Assembly (NCBI GenBank): GCA_948144175.1
Contig: CANXME010000213.1
Span: 4,540,501-4,604,500, forward strand
Direction of reading: 5' to 3'
Length of the DNA: 64,000 bases
Source of the DNA: Closterium sp. NIES-65
Taxonomy: Eukaryota > Streptophyta > Zygnematophyceae > Desmidiales > Closteriaceae
The position numbers and the translations under genes were made by a program. Of this stretch, positions 21,901 through 40,000 are shown one piece after another. Below the pieces are notes generated by a model. That model did no database searches, was not told where the DNA came from, and saw only the letters and a list, made by a program, of their open reading frames with translations. How positions within the stretch are numbered: the stretch's first letter is position 1; every line of letters starts with the position of its first letter.

Positions 21901-24900
21901 GGAACCTGAGGGGGGAGGGGGTCTACCGGGGGGGGAACCGGCACAAGGAAGTCCGGGGGAGGTGGGAGGGAAGGAGTGCGGTAGGGGAAGAGACGGTAGA
22001 AGGGGACTGACTCGTCGAACGTGACGTCCTGGGAGGACAGAACACGACGAGAGGAGGGGTGGTAAAACTGCCACCCTGGGGCGTCAGTGGGGAAGCCAAG
22101 GAAGACACAGGGAGCGGCACGAGGGGACAGCTTGTCCGCAGACAAGTCGCGGACAAACGCCCGAGATCCCCAGACACGGAACACAGACGCATCGCCAACC
22201 TTCCCCGTCCACAGCAAGGCTGGGGACATCGCAGGCCGAGAGACCCGGGGGTGAAGGTTGAGCTGATGCGCCGCGTACCTCACCGCAAACGGCCACAGAA
22301 AATGGGGGGCAGCCGCATGCATCATGGACGTACGAGCGACATCCATGACCATGCCAATGCGGCGCTCAGCAATCCCATTTTGCTGTGGTGAGTCCGGAAG
22401 CGTGAAGGTCTGGCGGATCCCACGTGCACGACAGTAGTCTCGCAGAAGGCGAGAAGAGAACTCTCCGCCTCTGTCCGAGTGCAGACGCAGAACAGGGAAG
22501 TCAGAGCCGAAGCTCTTCCTGAGCTGGAGACGAGCCTCGCGGATCCAGTCGATCAGCACCTCAGTGACCGCACCCTTGCTGCGCAAGGGGAGGACTGTGG
22601 TGTAACGCGAGTAGTCGTCAACCACCAACAGGAAGTAGCGCTCATGACCCTGCCCACGGACGGGGGCTGGGCCCCACACATCCATGTGAAGCGTCTGCAG
22701 GGGAGCCTCTGTCGGGGGGAAGTGGGAGGAGTGAGGAGTAGCCCGGAGGCGACCCTCGACACAGGGGACACAGGAAGGTCCTGGCCCTGAGGGGAGAGGA
22801 GGGAGAGACTGGGGAAGACCAGAGACAAGGACACGGGAAGCCATGCTCCGAAGACGGGGCAAGGAGGGGTGGCCAAGACGGTGGTGCCACAGGAGAGTCT
22901 CGTGAGACAGGAGGCGACAAGAACAGGGGGCAGACTCAGGACCTGACCGGGACGCAGCAGCAAGCACCTGACCTGACGCAGCCACCTGACCAGACGCAGG
23001 GACAGGAGGAGACTCAACGGTCAGGGTGTAGAGACTCGACCCCGGCCGACGCGAGAACGTGGCCAGGTGTCGGCCTGTGCGTGCCTCCGTGCAGTGGGTC
23101 ACCCGCTGACTCGCAGGAGTGAACTGGTGAACCCCCACATCCTGCAGGTCCGCGCCACTCACCAAGTTCGTAGAGAACGAGGGAAGGTACAGACCAGACA
23201 GGGTGCCCGAAGGGGCAGCCGGACACGGGAGGACAGTGGAGAAGCGAGACAGGACAGGACCCCCAGAGGGGTCAGCAAGGGAGACTGCAACCGGCCGGTC
23301 GAGCGGCGTAAGGGTAGTGCGGTCTCGAAAGAAGGAGCGAGAAGCCCCGGAGTCAAGTGTGAAAGTGAGGGAGGACGAGGACGACGCAGTACCTGAGAGC
23401 GCAGTCTCACCAGTACCTGAGAGCGCAGACGCACTGGCACCTAGAGCAGCAGCCTCACAAGCACCTAGCGCAGCAGTACCAATGCCCGGGTCGGGCTGGA
23501 AACACCGGTAACCCTCATTCTCCTCACTATAAGTCACAGCATACATAGCAGCAAGGATAGCATCAAAATCAAGATCAAAGATCGCTACACCAGCCCTAAG
23601 AAGCTCATCCCAGCGAGGGATCTCAGTAGCCCCAGGGAACTGCTGACGCCAAGCGTCCGTCAGGCGGCCAAAGCAGCGCTGGGCAGCGTGGGCACCCCCA
23701 CACTGCTCACTCGCGCGGTCGCCGGAACGAAGAACGTAGGTGCAGGGACCAGGACCCCCACCCCTCTGACGCCCAGCGTACCACTCACGAAGCTGCTGAG
23801 GCGAAGGGATGTCCCGCGAGCGCTGCTGCTGCTGCCGCTGCGAGCGCTGGCCACCACCACCGCCGCTACGCTGCTGGGTACCACCCCGACCAGCTCCACC
23901 TCCTCCACCACCACTGCCTCCTCCGCTGCCGCCTCCACCGCCTCCACCTCCGCCGCCTCCACCTCCGCCGCTGCCTTCACCACCACCGCTGGCACCACTA
24001 CCACCGTCTCCGCCGCTGCTGCCACCACCACCACCACCACCCCCGCCACTAGTCCCGCCGCCACCCCCACTCCCTCCGCCGCCACCGCCGCCACCACCAC
24101 CGCCCCCTCCAGCTCCACCCGCGCCCTTGCCCCCCTTGCCCTTGCTGGAGCGACGTCTCCCACTAGGGGCAGACGCCGCGCCGACCGACTCAAGACCAAG
24201 CAGGTCGGCAGCAGCAGCAGAGGCAACAGAGGGCAGCAAGGGGGAAGGAGAGCACCCCTCAAAGATGGGGGTGCGAGGGTCACCACGAGAAGCAGCTACA
24301 GCGACTATGCTCTTCTCCGCTGCGAGGAGGGCCTTCTCGAGGAGGTCGACGGTGAGGGTGGTGGGACAGACTGCGAGAAAGTGGTCCCTGACGACGCGAA
24401 GGGAGTCAGGGAGGCGCGCGACTACGTAGTAGAGAGCGATGTACATGGGGGGTGGGTTCTTAGCGCAGAACTCAGCAGGAAGGGCGGCGCGGTAGCGAGT
24501 GTCACTAGTGCGGAGGTGCGTAATGAGATCAGCGACAGTGGGAAAGGCAGAGAGGTCAGGAAAGAGGTAGGGAAGCATGAGACGGCTCAGTGCAGCAGTG
24601 GCAGGGGAGGAGTAGCGCGCAACTACAGCGTCGTACAAGGTCTGAGCACTCTTGTACTGACTAAAGTGCGCACGCTCAGAGGTAGGGAGGTGGCGACGCA
24701 CAGCAAGACGTGCAGCAGCATCGCGAGTGGCCCACTGAGAGCGGACAGTGGGATCAGCATCAGCAGCAGGAGCAGGAGAGGCGCCAGAGGTGAGGTCAAA
24801 GAGAGAAAGGCCGTCAGCCCTGTCGCACTGTAAGAACAGCTGCAGGTCGTCTAACCAGACCTCAAAATCAATGGCGCGACCCTCAGCGTCAAAAGCTAGG

Positions 24901-24917
24901 ACACTAGGGGTAGCCAT
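18981..24917 (-). pseudogene. Copia2 gag-pol polyprotein with one nonsense codon
   Basis: The likely start is the MATPS Met at 24917, conserved in Copia1 and Copia4; the frame is open a little further up to 24959. Order: Gag N-terminal domain (24917 to about 24160), Gly-rich tract (about 24140-23890), stretched knuckle C-x13-C-x3-H-x4-C type (23673-23754), protease DSGAS (Asp at 23352-23354), GAG-pre-integrase HRLGHPS, integrase D,D-35-E (Asp 22680-22682, Asp 22473-22475, Glu 22365-22367), a GGAEP-type repeat spacer (about 21530-21850), RT with YVDD (Asp pair 19953-19958), RNase H with DASW, CEAEI and DNKAM motifs. Total about 1976 codons. The only break is TAA at 19854-19856, where relatives have Tyr (SYLGLQI), between RT and RNase H. 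All catalytic residues are present. Confidence 0.92.
21530..21850 (-). repeat. Copia2 coding minisatellite: GGAEP spacer
   Basis: 15-bp units (plus strand CCAGGCTCAGCACCC type) encode repeated Gly-Gly-Ala-Glu-Pro between integrase and RT. Equivalent tracts occur in Copia1 (about 12000-12240) and Copia4 (about 49080-49260). Probably a flexible acidic linker. Confidence 0.85.
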
Positions 24918-25014
24918 GACGACGACAGCGAAGCAGTGCAAGCAGTAGGGGAAGAGCACGCAGTGACAGTGCGACTGTGCTCACCAGGCAGGGCAGGCCG
25001 GGAAACTCTGCAGA

Positions 25015-25660
25015 AGGGCGGCTCGGCGACTCAGCGACTCGGCTGCTGGGCGGCTCGGCTCCCGGGCGGCTCGGCGGCAGGGCGGCTCGGGTGCAGGGCG
25101 GCTCGACGCCCGGGCGGCTCGGCGGCAGGGCGGCTCGGGTGCAGGGCGGCTCGGCTCCCGGGCTGCTCGGCGGCAGAGCGGCTCGGGTGCAGGGCGGCTC
25201 GGCTCCCGGGCGGCTCGGCGGCAGGGCGGCTCGGGTGCAGGACGGGGCCGGGACAGGGGACGGCGGGGCCGTCAGGGTGCAGCGGCGGGGCCGGCAGGGT
25301 GCAGCGGCGGGGCCGTGACAGGGGACGGCGGGGCCGTCAGGGTGCAGCGGCGGGGCCGGCAGGGTGCAGCGGCGGGGCCGGGACAGGGGACGGCGGGGCC
25401 GTCAGGGTGCAGCGGCGGGGCCGTCAGGGTGCAGCGGCGGGGCCGGCAGGGTGCAGCGGCGGGGCCGGGACAGGGGACGGCGGGGCCGTCAGGGTGCAGC
25501 GGCGGGGCCGACTGGTGCAGTGGCGGGGCCGTCAGGGTGCAGCGGCGGGGCCGTGACAGGGGACGGCAGGGCCGTGACAGGGGACGGCGGGGCCTTTAGG
25601 GTGCAGCGGCGGGGCCGACAGAGGTGCAGCGGCGGGGCCGGGAGTAGGACGGCGGGGCCG
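25015..25660. repeat. Copia2 leader: GC-rich tandem repeats
   Basis: Two arrays lie between the primer site and gag: GGCGGCTCGGGTGCAGGGCGGCTCGGC-type units (25020-25240) and 22-bp units GGGGCCGTCAGGGTGCAGCGGC (25240-25640). No protein is recognised in the long open frames. Confidence 0.85.
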
Positions 25661-25964
25661 TCAGGTGACGGGGCCCGCTGCAGCGACGAAGAGGCCGCGC
25701 GGCCGGCGTGAGGGCGGCGCGGCGCGGCAGAGCCGAGAGGGCGGCGCGGCGCGGCCGTAAGGCCATCGCGACGTGGGGCCCGGGCCGCGCGCGCGAAAAA
25801 AAAAAGGAGTCGCGCGCGCGACTCTCGGGGCGCCACAAGGGCAGCGCGACAAGCACTAGGGGGAGCGCGCCTCGGGGAGAATAGGGCGCGCTCCGGGCAG
25901 GAAAAAAAAATCGTGGGTGGGCCCTTAAAAAAACGGTCCTTAGGAGGGACCCGCTCTGATACCA

Positions 25965-26093
25965 TGTGAAAAGAATGAACAGGAATGAAAATGACTAAGG
26001 AAAGATTGGGTACAAATACAACCCTAGAAACCCTGTACCCCATATGTGCTACCCCACTATAGCCTACAGCAAATATGTCATATAAATCTTACA
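25965..26093 (-). repeat. Copia2 5' LTR
   Basis: 129 bp. The primer site lies immediately left (complement of TGGTATCAGAGC, ending at 25964). Confidence 0.95.
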
Positions 26094-26439
26094 ACCCACC
26101 CCCCTGAGCGGCAGCTGCAGCAGCGGGAGACGGAGGAGGAGGAGGAGTAGTGGAACGGCGCACAGAAACTGCACCCCCATACCCCCACCCCCAAACCCTA
26201 ATTCAGGAGAACGGGCAGCAGCAGGGGTGGGGCACCGTCAGAAGCACGGGGGACAGCGGGCAGCTCAGGGGCAGAGAGGAACGGGCCGCCCACGGGCCTG
26301 GCACAGCCAGACGAACCGCGCGCAGGCGGCCCGAGCCGCGCGCGGGCTTGGCGCAGCCCGTACGGGCCGCGCTCGGGGCTAGCGCAGCCCGCACTGGCCG
26401 GGACGGGCGACGAGGGACGACGGGCTGGTCCCCGTCGCC

Positions 26440-26660
26440 CGTCAAAGCGCCCCCCGGGGGCGCCGCGCGGACCGACGGGGCAGAAAGCCGCCGCGCGCCT
26501 CGGGGCGCACGGCGGGCAGAGAACCGCCGCACGCCCCGGGGCGCACGGCGGGCAGAAAACTGCCGCGCGCCTCGGGGCGCACGGCGGGCAGAAAACCGCC
26601 GCACGCTCCGAGCGCGCGGCGGGAAGAAAAATCCGTCGCACGCCACGGGGCGTGCAAAAC
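26440..26660. repeat. NA1 leader: 36-bp GC-rich repeats
   Basis: Units of 36 bp contain CGCACGGCGGGCAGAAAACCGCC. They lie between the 5' LTR and the rest of NA1. NA2 has its own 36-bp array and NA3 a 42-bp array at the same place. Confidence 0.83.
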
Positions 26661-26724
26661 AGAGAGTAGCAGCGGAAGCAGTTAGGTGGGCCTACAGGCC
26701 AGGAGCGTAGATGCTCTGATAGCA

Positions 26725-26900
26725 TGTTACAAGAGTAAGCATAGTGAGGAGCCATAGCTAGGGTTTAGCTAGCTGGGCAAGAGAGAAATGAACAAAAGAG
26801 GGATTTCACTAGCAGCAGTTGTGATACATATAGCAAACCCTAACAGGGTTGTACTCGCTATAGAGCACCCCTCTACATGCTAGATAATAACATTCTGACA
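26725..26900 (-). repeat. NA1 5' LTR
   Basis: 176 bp. Followed by target duplication GAAGT (26901-26905). Confidence 0.94.
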
Positions 26901-26905
26901 GAAGT

Positions 26906-27797
26906 TCGTGTAATCGGCGACGTGAAGAAGCTTGAAACGATTGTTGACGAGCATGAGTGCCTCCTCGAGAAGTTTGATGGCACTCGCCGGTTCGTTGAGT
27001 CGCACCTTGTGTTCCGCGTGCATCAGGTAAGCGCGCAGGTCCTCGAGGAGCTCGGCTTGCTCACGGACAGCCGCGTTCTTGAATGAGGATGCGGTGAGGT
27101 TGGGGTTGGAGGTGGGAAGAGGGAGAAGGTGCTCGGTGGTCGAAAAAAATGCATTATCAGCAGGTGCCTCACCAGCTTCGTCGTCTGAAGTGTCGCTGTC
27201 GGCGGGATTTTCCGGTCCCGAGGTAGCCTTGACAGTGGCGCCCTCGGTGCGTGCGATTTTTGCCGTGCGAGCGCGTTGCACCGTCTCCCTTTTTTCCTTA
27301 GCGCTTTTAGCAGAAATTGAAGTAACGTTTGGTGTAGCGGTTGCTTCCGTAACGGCGGGGACTTGCTGTTGTAAGAGGGACAACAGCTGCTGCAGCTGGG
27401 CCGAGGTGAAGACGGGCGAGGCCACAGGCGCGTCAGGGGCCTGAGGCGCGTCAGGGCCCACGTGCGCCTCAGGCCTCGCGTCAGGCGTGTGTGCCTGCCT
27501 GCGGCGCTGACGCTGCCGGGGGGTGCCGGTCGCGCTGGCCGGCGTTAATTTGGCACCCTCGGCGGTGGCCGGCGCCTCAGGCCCTTCAGGGGCCACGTGC
27601 GCTCGAGGCCCCCCAGGGGCGCGTGTCCCAGCGAGGTCGGCCTCGCGCAGCAGGACTTCGATAGCGGTCGGGGTCGACTCCTCGTCGTCTGCCCGACACT
27701 TGTTACGACGCTCGCCCGCGGGATCGCGAGTAAAATTTCCGTCGTCGGGACGAATTGGGGCGTTGGCGTTGTCACCGTTGTCGCCGTTAAGTGCCAT
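26906..27797 (-). pseudogene. YR1 Gag, N-terminal part
   Basis: The likely start is MALNGDNGDN at 27797. It is an Ala/Pro/Asp-rich N-terminus with basic patches (RQRQRRRQ), a Gln-rich helix (SAQLQQLLSLLQQQ) and a conserved helical region near the NA1 border (EQAELLEDLRAYL...EALMLVNNRFKLLHVADYTNF). It continues at 17705-17998, where the zinc knuckle is found. No stop occurs within this piece, so the gag frame was intact here when NA1 inserted. Confidence 0.78.
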
Positions 27798-27895
27798 TGT
27801 AGCCGCGTTGTGAGCGAAAATATCTGAAAGGAGTGTCGACGGAGACTGAAAGCGAGGTAGTGATTTCAACTTCGCCAGCTTGAAATTGGGAAATC

Positions 27896-28079
27896 GAAAC
27901 TTGACTAAACCGTTTGAAAAATGAGAGACGTGGGTGGAGGGAAATGACCTCCAGCCCACGTTTTGCACTCCAAAACGGGCGTTTAGCGCGGTTCGCCGAT
28001 GACCAATGCTACATAACAAGCCACTTCACTTTCAAAATACACAATTTTGAAAAGCGTTACAGCTTTTAAAAATATTCAT
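27896..28079 (-). repeat. YR1 A1 repeat
   Basis: Lone 5' A repeat of YR1, 184 bp, matching A2 at 2920-3103. Its right edge is the YR1 boundary, about 170 bp from the ARF-GAP stop codon. Confidence 0.87.
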
Positions 28080-28250
28080 GTCTTGAATATTTGAGATGGG
28101 AGAGATAGAGCGGCTGATGGCTTTTGAAGAAATCTTGAATGTGAGATCATCACCTTAACAAATATCATAGCTCTAGAGCTAGAACTCATACTAAGAAAAG
28201 AACCTAAAGGATGGTACCCTACCTTGTACCGATCAAAACTGATTTGCCAC

Positions 28251-36056
<7,806 letters not shown>

Positions 36057-36517
36057 GGTCGCGAGCAGATCCTGGTGTCAGGATGTAGAGGTTGTTGCGG
36101 AAACCGATCCGAAGAACTGAGTATTCTCTTATTGTGAGGGGAGAAGAGCGAAGGAGCGTAACGGGCACAGCAACAAGCCTGAACGGATTCGAATTGGGGC
36201 ACCTGGACGAGTTCTCAGCAACTGCTGTTGGATTGTAGTGAGCGTGATTTGCGGCACAACATCAATTCTCGGATACAAGGGCTTCAGAAGATGTTAGTTG
36301 TGGACCTTCTTTCTCCTAGTCCTCGTTATGATAATCAGATTGACTATATCATGCAACTAATCTATATATACAAGGGGGGTTAGCTTCTTATCTTACCATG
36401 TCTTTTTAAGTCTCAAGCTTCTTTTGTTGTAGCAAAACACTAAATCTGGTCTAGCTTCTTGAAACATTCATCAGAAGTGAATATATCGTCCTGTCCCTCT
36501 CACTATCCACCTGCTTC
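36057..36517. other. ARF-GAP 5' flank
   Basis: Upstream region of the ARF-GAP gene up to the Copia3 target site. No gene is seen. It presumably holds the promoter and 5' leader; no convincing TATA box could be fixed. Confidence 0.4.
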
Positions 36518-36522
36518 GAAGA

Positions 36523-37082
36523 CATTACGAATAGTAAAAGATGAAGCACTAATGTGCACTCCTAACCGCAGCAATCGAAGCACGCAGTACCGAGGCTGAA
36601 GACGAAAAGGCGGAAGTGAAGTACGGATACGGAGCAACTGGACCGTCAGGGCAGACAACATCAGGCAGCAGCAGTTGCGAGGATTCTGCCCTGACAGTTT
36701 CGCAACCGTCTGGAGTCGCACGGTTGTGTTTTGCTGTAATAAGGGAATGTACCCCTTAGAGTACATGGCTAGTGTCAGTAGAGTTGCAGTGTGAGATCCC
36801 GGAATGATCCTAGGGGGGTTACATGCATATTAGTCTGGGGGGTTATGGGCTCACTGACCCGCTACTGAAACAAGCCATTTTATCCCAATGGTCTAGTGGT
36901 TGGGATTCTGGCAGCTCGTATTCCAACCTGCACTCTTATTTATACCCTTGTATTTGCATGTTTTCAATCATCTCAAGCATTTTATATTCACTTTGCTTTT
37001 GAGGCCAAGGGCCCACCACCACTAATCAGCCGTGTGCGAATCCTGGGGAGATCATAGGGACGATCAACTTCTGGTCGCAGCA
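36523..37082 (+). repeat. Copia3 5' LTR with extra segment
   Basis: It matches 44458-44897 at both ends. Between about 36775 and 36920 it carries an extra stretch not found in the 3' LTR, ending with a tRNA-Glu-like 5' half. Confidence 0.85.
36883..36917 (+). other. tRNA-Glu-like 5' half
   Basis: TCCCAATGGTCTAGTGGTTGGGATTCTGGC resembles the acceptor-D arm half of tRNA-Glu, including the A-box form TGGYNNAGTGG. No B box or 3' half follows, so it is not a functional tRNA gene. It lies in the extra segment of the Copia3 5' LTR and could be a remnant of a tRNA-derived SINE or a captured tRNA fragment. Confidence 0.5.
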
Positions 37083-40000
37083 TGGTATGAGAGCGACTCG
37101 GGAATCCTTCGCACTGCCACCTCCGAAAACTTCGGCGAACGGAAAGTGGCGTCCCGCACACGCTCGCGTGTAAGAATGGTTGGAGGATCTGGTGGTAAGA
37201 CGAATCTGACGGCTGAAGCGCAACCCAATCCGGCTCCGACGAGCGAAGAAACGACGACGATTGGAACCGCCGTCCTCGCACAACTGCTTCAGCGACTCAC
37301 CAGCTTGGAGCAAGGACTCCAAACATTGCGGAATGGCGATGCGGGAATTTCTTCCCAACCTTCTCAACCGGCCTCAACTGGCCATAATACCGCCCCGCAC
37401 ACCTTCACCCTCGACACAAATGGCTCAACTCCCAAGATCCCCTGTCCTAACGAAGAAGTAATTCTCTCTGCGCAATCAATGTTTTTTAGCATATCAAAAA
37501 TATAGACAAGTGTGTGTTTTGACGGCAGAGACTTCTATACGTGGAGCTTCGAGCTAGAACTGCTGCAGCAAAACGCGCAGATAATCCACTACTTTGACGG
37601 GAGCTACTCCGGACTCGCTGAGGATACCGCCGACGCCAGAACAAGATAATACAACGAGTCCATGATGGCGTACAGCGTCCTCCTACGGAACATGTCGCCG
37701 GCGGAGCAGTTGAGCATTCGTTCGTACAAAATTTCACCTACTCCAGCCCTCGACGCTTGGCGCCACCTGAACGGCGTATACCAACCGAAAGATTCGGTTT
37801 CATCGAGCCGCCTGCTCCAGCAGCTACTGGAAAATAAAATGGCCTCAGGAGAGAAGGCCAACCGCTACATCAACCGCTGTCGGAGCTTACGCAATCAAAT
37901 CGCGAAACTGGGAAGCACGATCTCCGATAAGATTTTCGTAAAGAGCGTGCTTCAAGGGCTCGGCCCAGAGTGGCGGCCCTATAAGGCGCTTCTCCGACAG
38001 CAGGGGGTCATCTCGGAAGACGCCCTATGCGCCGCCCTTCTCGTTGAACAAAGGGATATGGATCAGTAGCGACCAGCGCCGCGACGAGACCGGGAAAGCC
38101 TCGCCTTCTACGCCGACAATACGGAGGAGCAACGGTCGCGGCGCCTTTACTGCGAAATCTGCAAAATTTTTGGGCGGTTGGCAGATCGATGCCAATCCCG
38201 ATCTCGCCTTCTTCAGACCAATCCGCGCACCTTGTGTGGCCGACAAGATGCACGGAACGACACGCGTCCAGCCCAGGGGTATCAACCCCCATCGCGCAAC
38301 CTGAACCCAGCGGTGCAGCATCAGCAGCAGCAGCCGCCATAGACTTCCCCCGTCTGCAACGTCATGGGCAACATGACGATGACAAGTGGATCTCGTCGTC
38401 CCCGCGTGGGCTCACTATCACCTAAGCCGGCACGTCACCCAATCGGAGCGTTCTCGAACAACAATCTGTTCAGCACACGCCACGATTGAAGCGACAACGA
38501 CAAACGGGACTGGAATCTCCCAGTCCCGCTGCTTGAAAGCCCCCCGCACGTACCTGATACGCGGTCGGCTTTGATCGAGTGGATCTTGCGTGAGCTATTT
38601 CTCAAGTTCGACACACCGCGCATCGTTACTCCGTGGTTGGTGCTTTCGCACGTAACGACAATAGGCGCTACAACACATGGTACCTGGATAGCTGTTGTGG
38701 GCAACATATGGTGGGCTCTGAGCGTTACATATCCAACGTCATCCCCACACCCGCTCTGACCTATGTCACCGTGGCGAACAATACACGCCTTCGCGCAAGC
38801 GCGCAAGGAATCGTGGTGCTCAAGGCTCGAGGGAGCAAGACGCACATCACGCTGAACGACGTGCTGATCGTGCAGAACTTGCGCTTTAATCTCCTCTCGG
38901 CGGCGCAACTCATGGATCGCGGAGTTGACCTCAGCACCGACCCCGGGACGCGCGACATCCTGCTTCACTACACCACGCCAAACAAAGCCCGCAAGCAGAT
39001 CGGAAGAGCGCACTCCGAGAATAGAGTTTACATCCTCGACTTCGACAGTCCCGAATGCAGCGGCGATTTGCAGGAGCTTATTGACCTTGTCCCCCTGCGC
39101 TTCGAGCACATTCACCACTCGGATTGGAAGCATCCTGACGGACGACCATGGGTGCCGCATCACCCGCACCCACGTGAGTTGGCACTTCACGACCCTGACC
39201 CAGACGGCATCTGCAGAGATTGCCATACGCCCACATCCTCGACAAGCGCGATTGCTGGTCGTGGCCTTGCCGCCATCGCCGAAGCAGAGCGGGAAGCACC
39301 ACCTGAAGAAGGAATGTCCAACCTGGAGCTCGAAATCGCAACGCGCGGCGTCTTCGAAACGGAAGAACATCACCTTCACGGACCAGCATCGCAAAATCTG
39401 CAGGTCATGCTGTGCGGCACTGGCGCCGGCACCTTAGATGCGCACGGCGTACCGCGACCTTACACAAAGGAGAAGTTCATGCAGATCTACTCTCACCAGC
39501 GCGACTCCGCGAAAAAACTTACCGTGGTGCAAGAAGAGGAGCTGGCGCGACGCGAGGCGGAAAAGCTTCGTCAGCAAAGTCTTGCGGAATCGCGTGGTAC
39601 ATTCGCTTGGTGCGGATGGGAAGAAGAACGAGAGCGCCTCCAATGAAGGGGGGTGGGGAAGCACTGGCGGATGGGGCACGAGCAACACTGGTGAATGGGG
39701 AGTAGCAACTGGTGGCAACATTAGCGGATAGGGCGCCACATCTGGCGGCGAGACAAGCGGATGGGGCGCTTCCGGCGAAGGCTGGGGAGCTTGCCGCGAG
39801 GACCAAAGGGGGGAAGGAGAAGAAGAATACGAGGCAGAACCTCATGTTGTTCCTCTTGGTTGCCCTCCGCGTCGCCTTGCTCCTATACTACCCCACCTGA
39901 CATCCAGCCACATCTCGACCCTTGGGACACCATCGACTGGGGCAACAAGCCCTCTGCCCCGCGGCGTACCTTTTTCCCTGGAACTATCCTTGGGACCAAC

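Larger units (their letters stand above)
18641..26093 (-). mobile_element. Copia2: young, near-intact Copia element nested in NA1
   Basis: 129-bp LTRs (18641-18769 and 25965-26093) differ at one position only. Target duplication ACCCA lies at 18636-18640 and 26094-26098. The minus strand is coding. The primer site beside the 5' LTR reads TGGTATCAGAGC, the standard plant tRNA-iMet complement. A polypurine tract adjoins 18770. The single long gag-pol frame is interrupted by one stop. This is the most recent insertion in the left block, consistent with its innermost position. Confidence 0.95.
18004..26900 (-). mobile_element. NA1: non-autonomous LTR element containing Copia2
   Basis: 176-bp LTRs (18004-18179 and 26725-26900) begin TGTTAC and end CTGACA, with GAAGT duplications. 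They differ at about 4 positions. A primer site on the complement just left of the right LTR (TGCTATCAGAGC) and a purine tract right of the left LTR show minus orientation. Without Copia2 the interior is only about 1.1 kb (18180-18635 and 26099-26724). It encodes no recognisable protein and includes 36-bp GC-rich repeats near the 5' LTR. It must use enzymes from another element. The solo LTR at 44270 is a relative. Confidence 0.9.
2814..28079 (-). mobile_element. YR1: tyrosine-recombinase retrotransposon with nested insertions
   Basis: Read on the minus strand, the order is A1 repeat (27896-28079), gag (27797-26906 then 17998-17705), RT-RNase H (16860-16362 then 9060-7817), YR (about 7605-6942 then 3428-3145), then B1-A2-B2 (3158-2814). 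Split direct repeats of the form A1...B1A2B2, plus a YR in place of a DDE integrase, are the signature of Ngaro/PAT-type elements; TOC elements of Chlamydomonas and Kangaroo of Volvox are green-algal relatives. Removing YR2, Copia1 and NA1 with their target duplications leaves about 5.5 kb, a normal length for this class. The genes carry stops and frameshifts, so the copy is dead. It lies between the Borealin-like gene and the 3' end of the ARF-GAP gene. Confidence 0.88.

Noticed and set aside
26150..26710. Arg/Ala-rich protein encoded by NA1
   Set aside because: The frame is driven by 36-bp GC-rich repeats. The reverse strand is equally open and NA2/NA3 do not conserve it.
36883..36917. A functional tRNA-Glu gene
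   Set aside because: Only the 5' half is present. No anticodon arm, T arm or B box follows.
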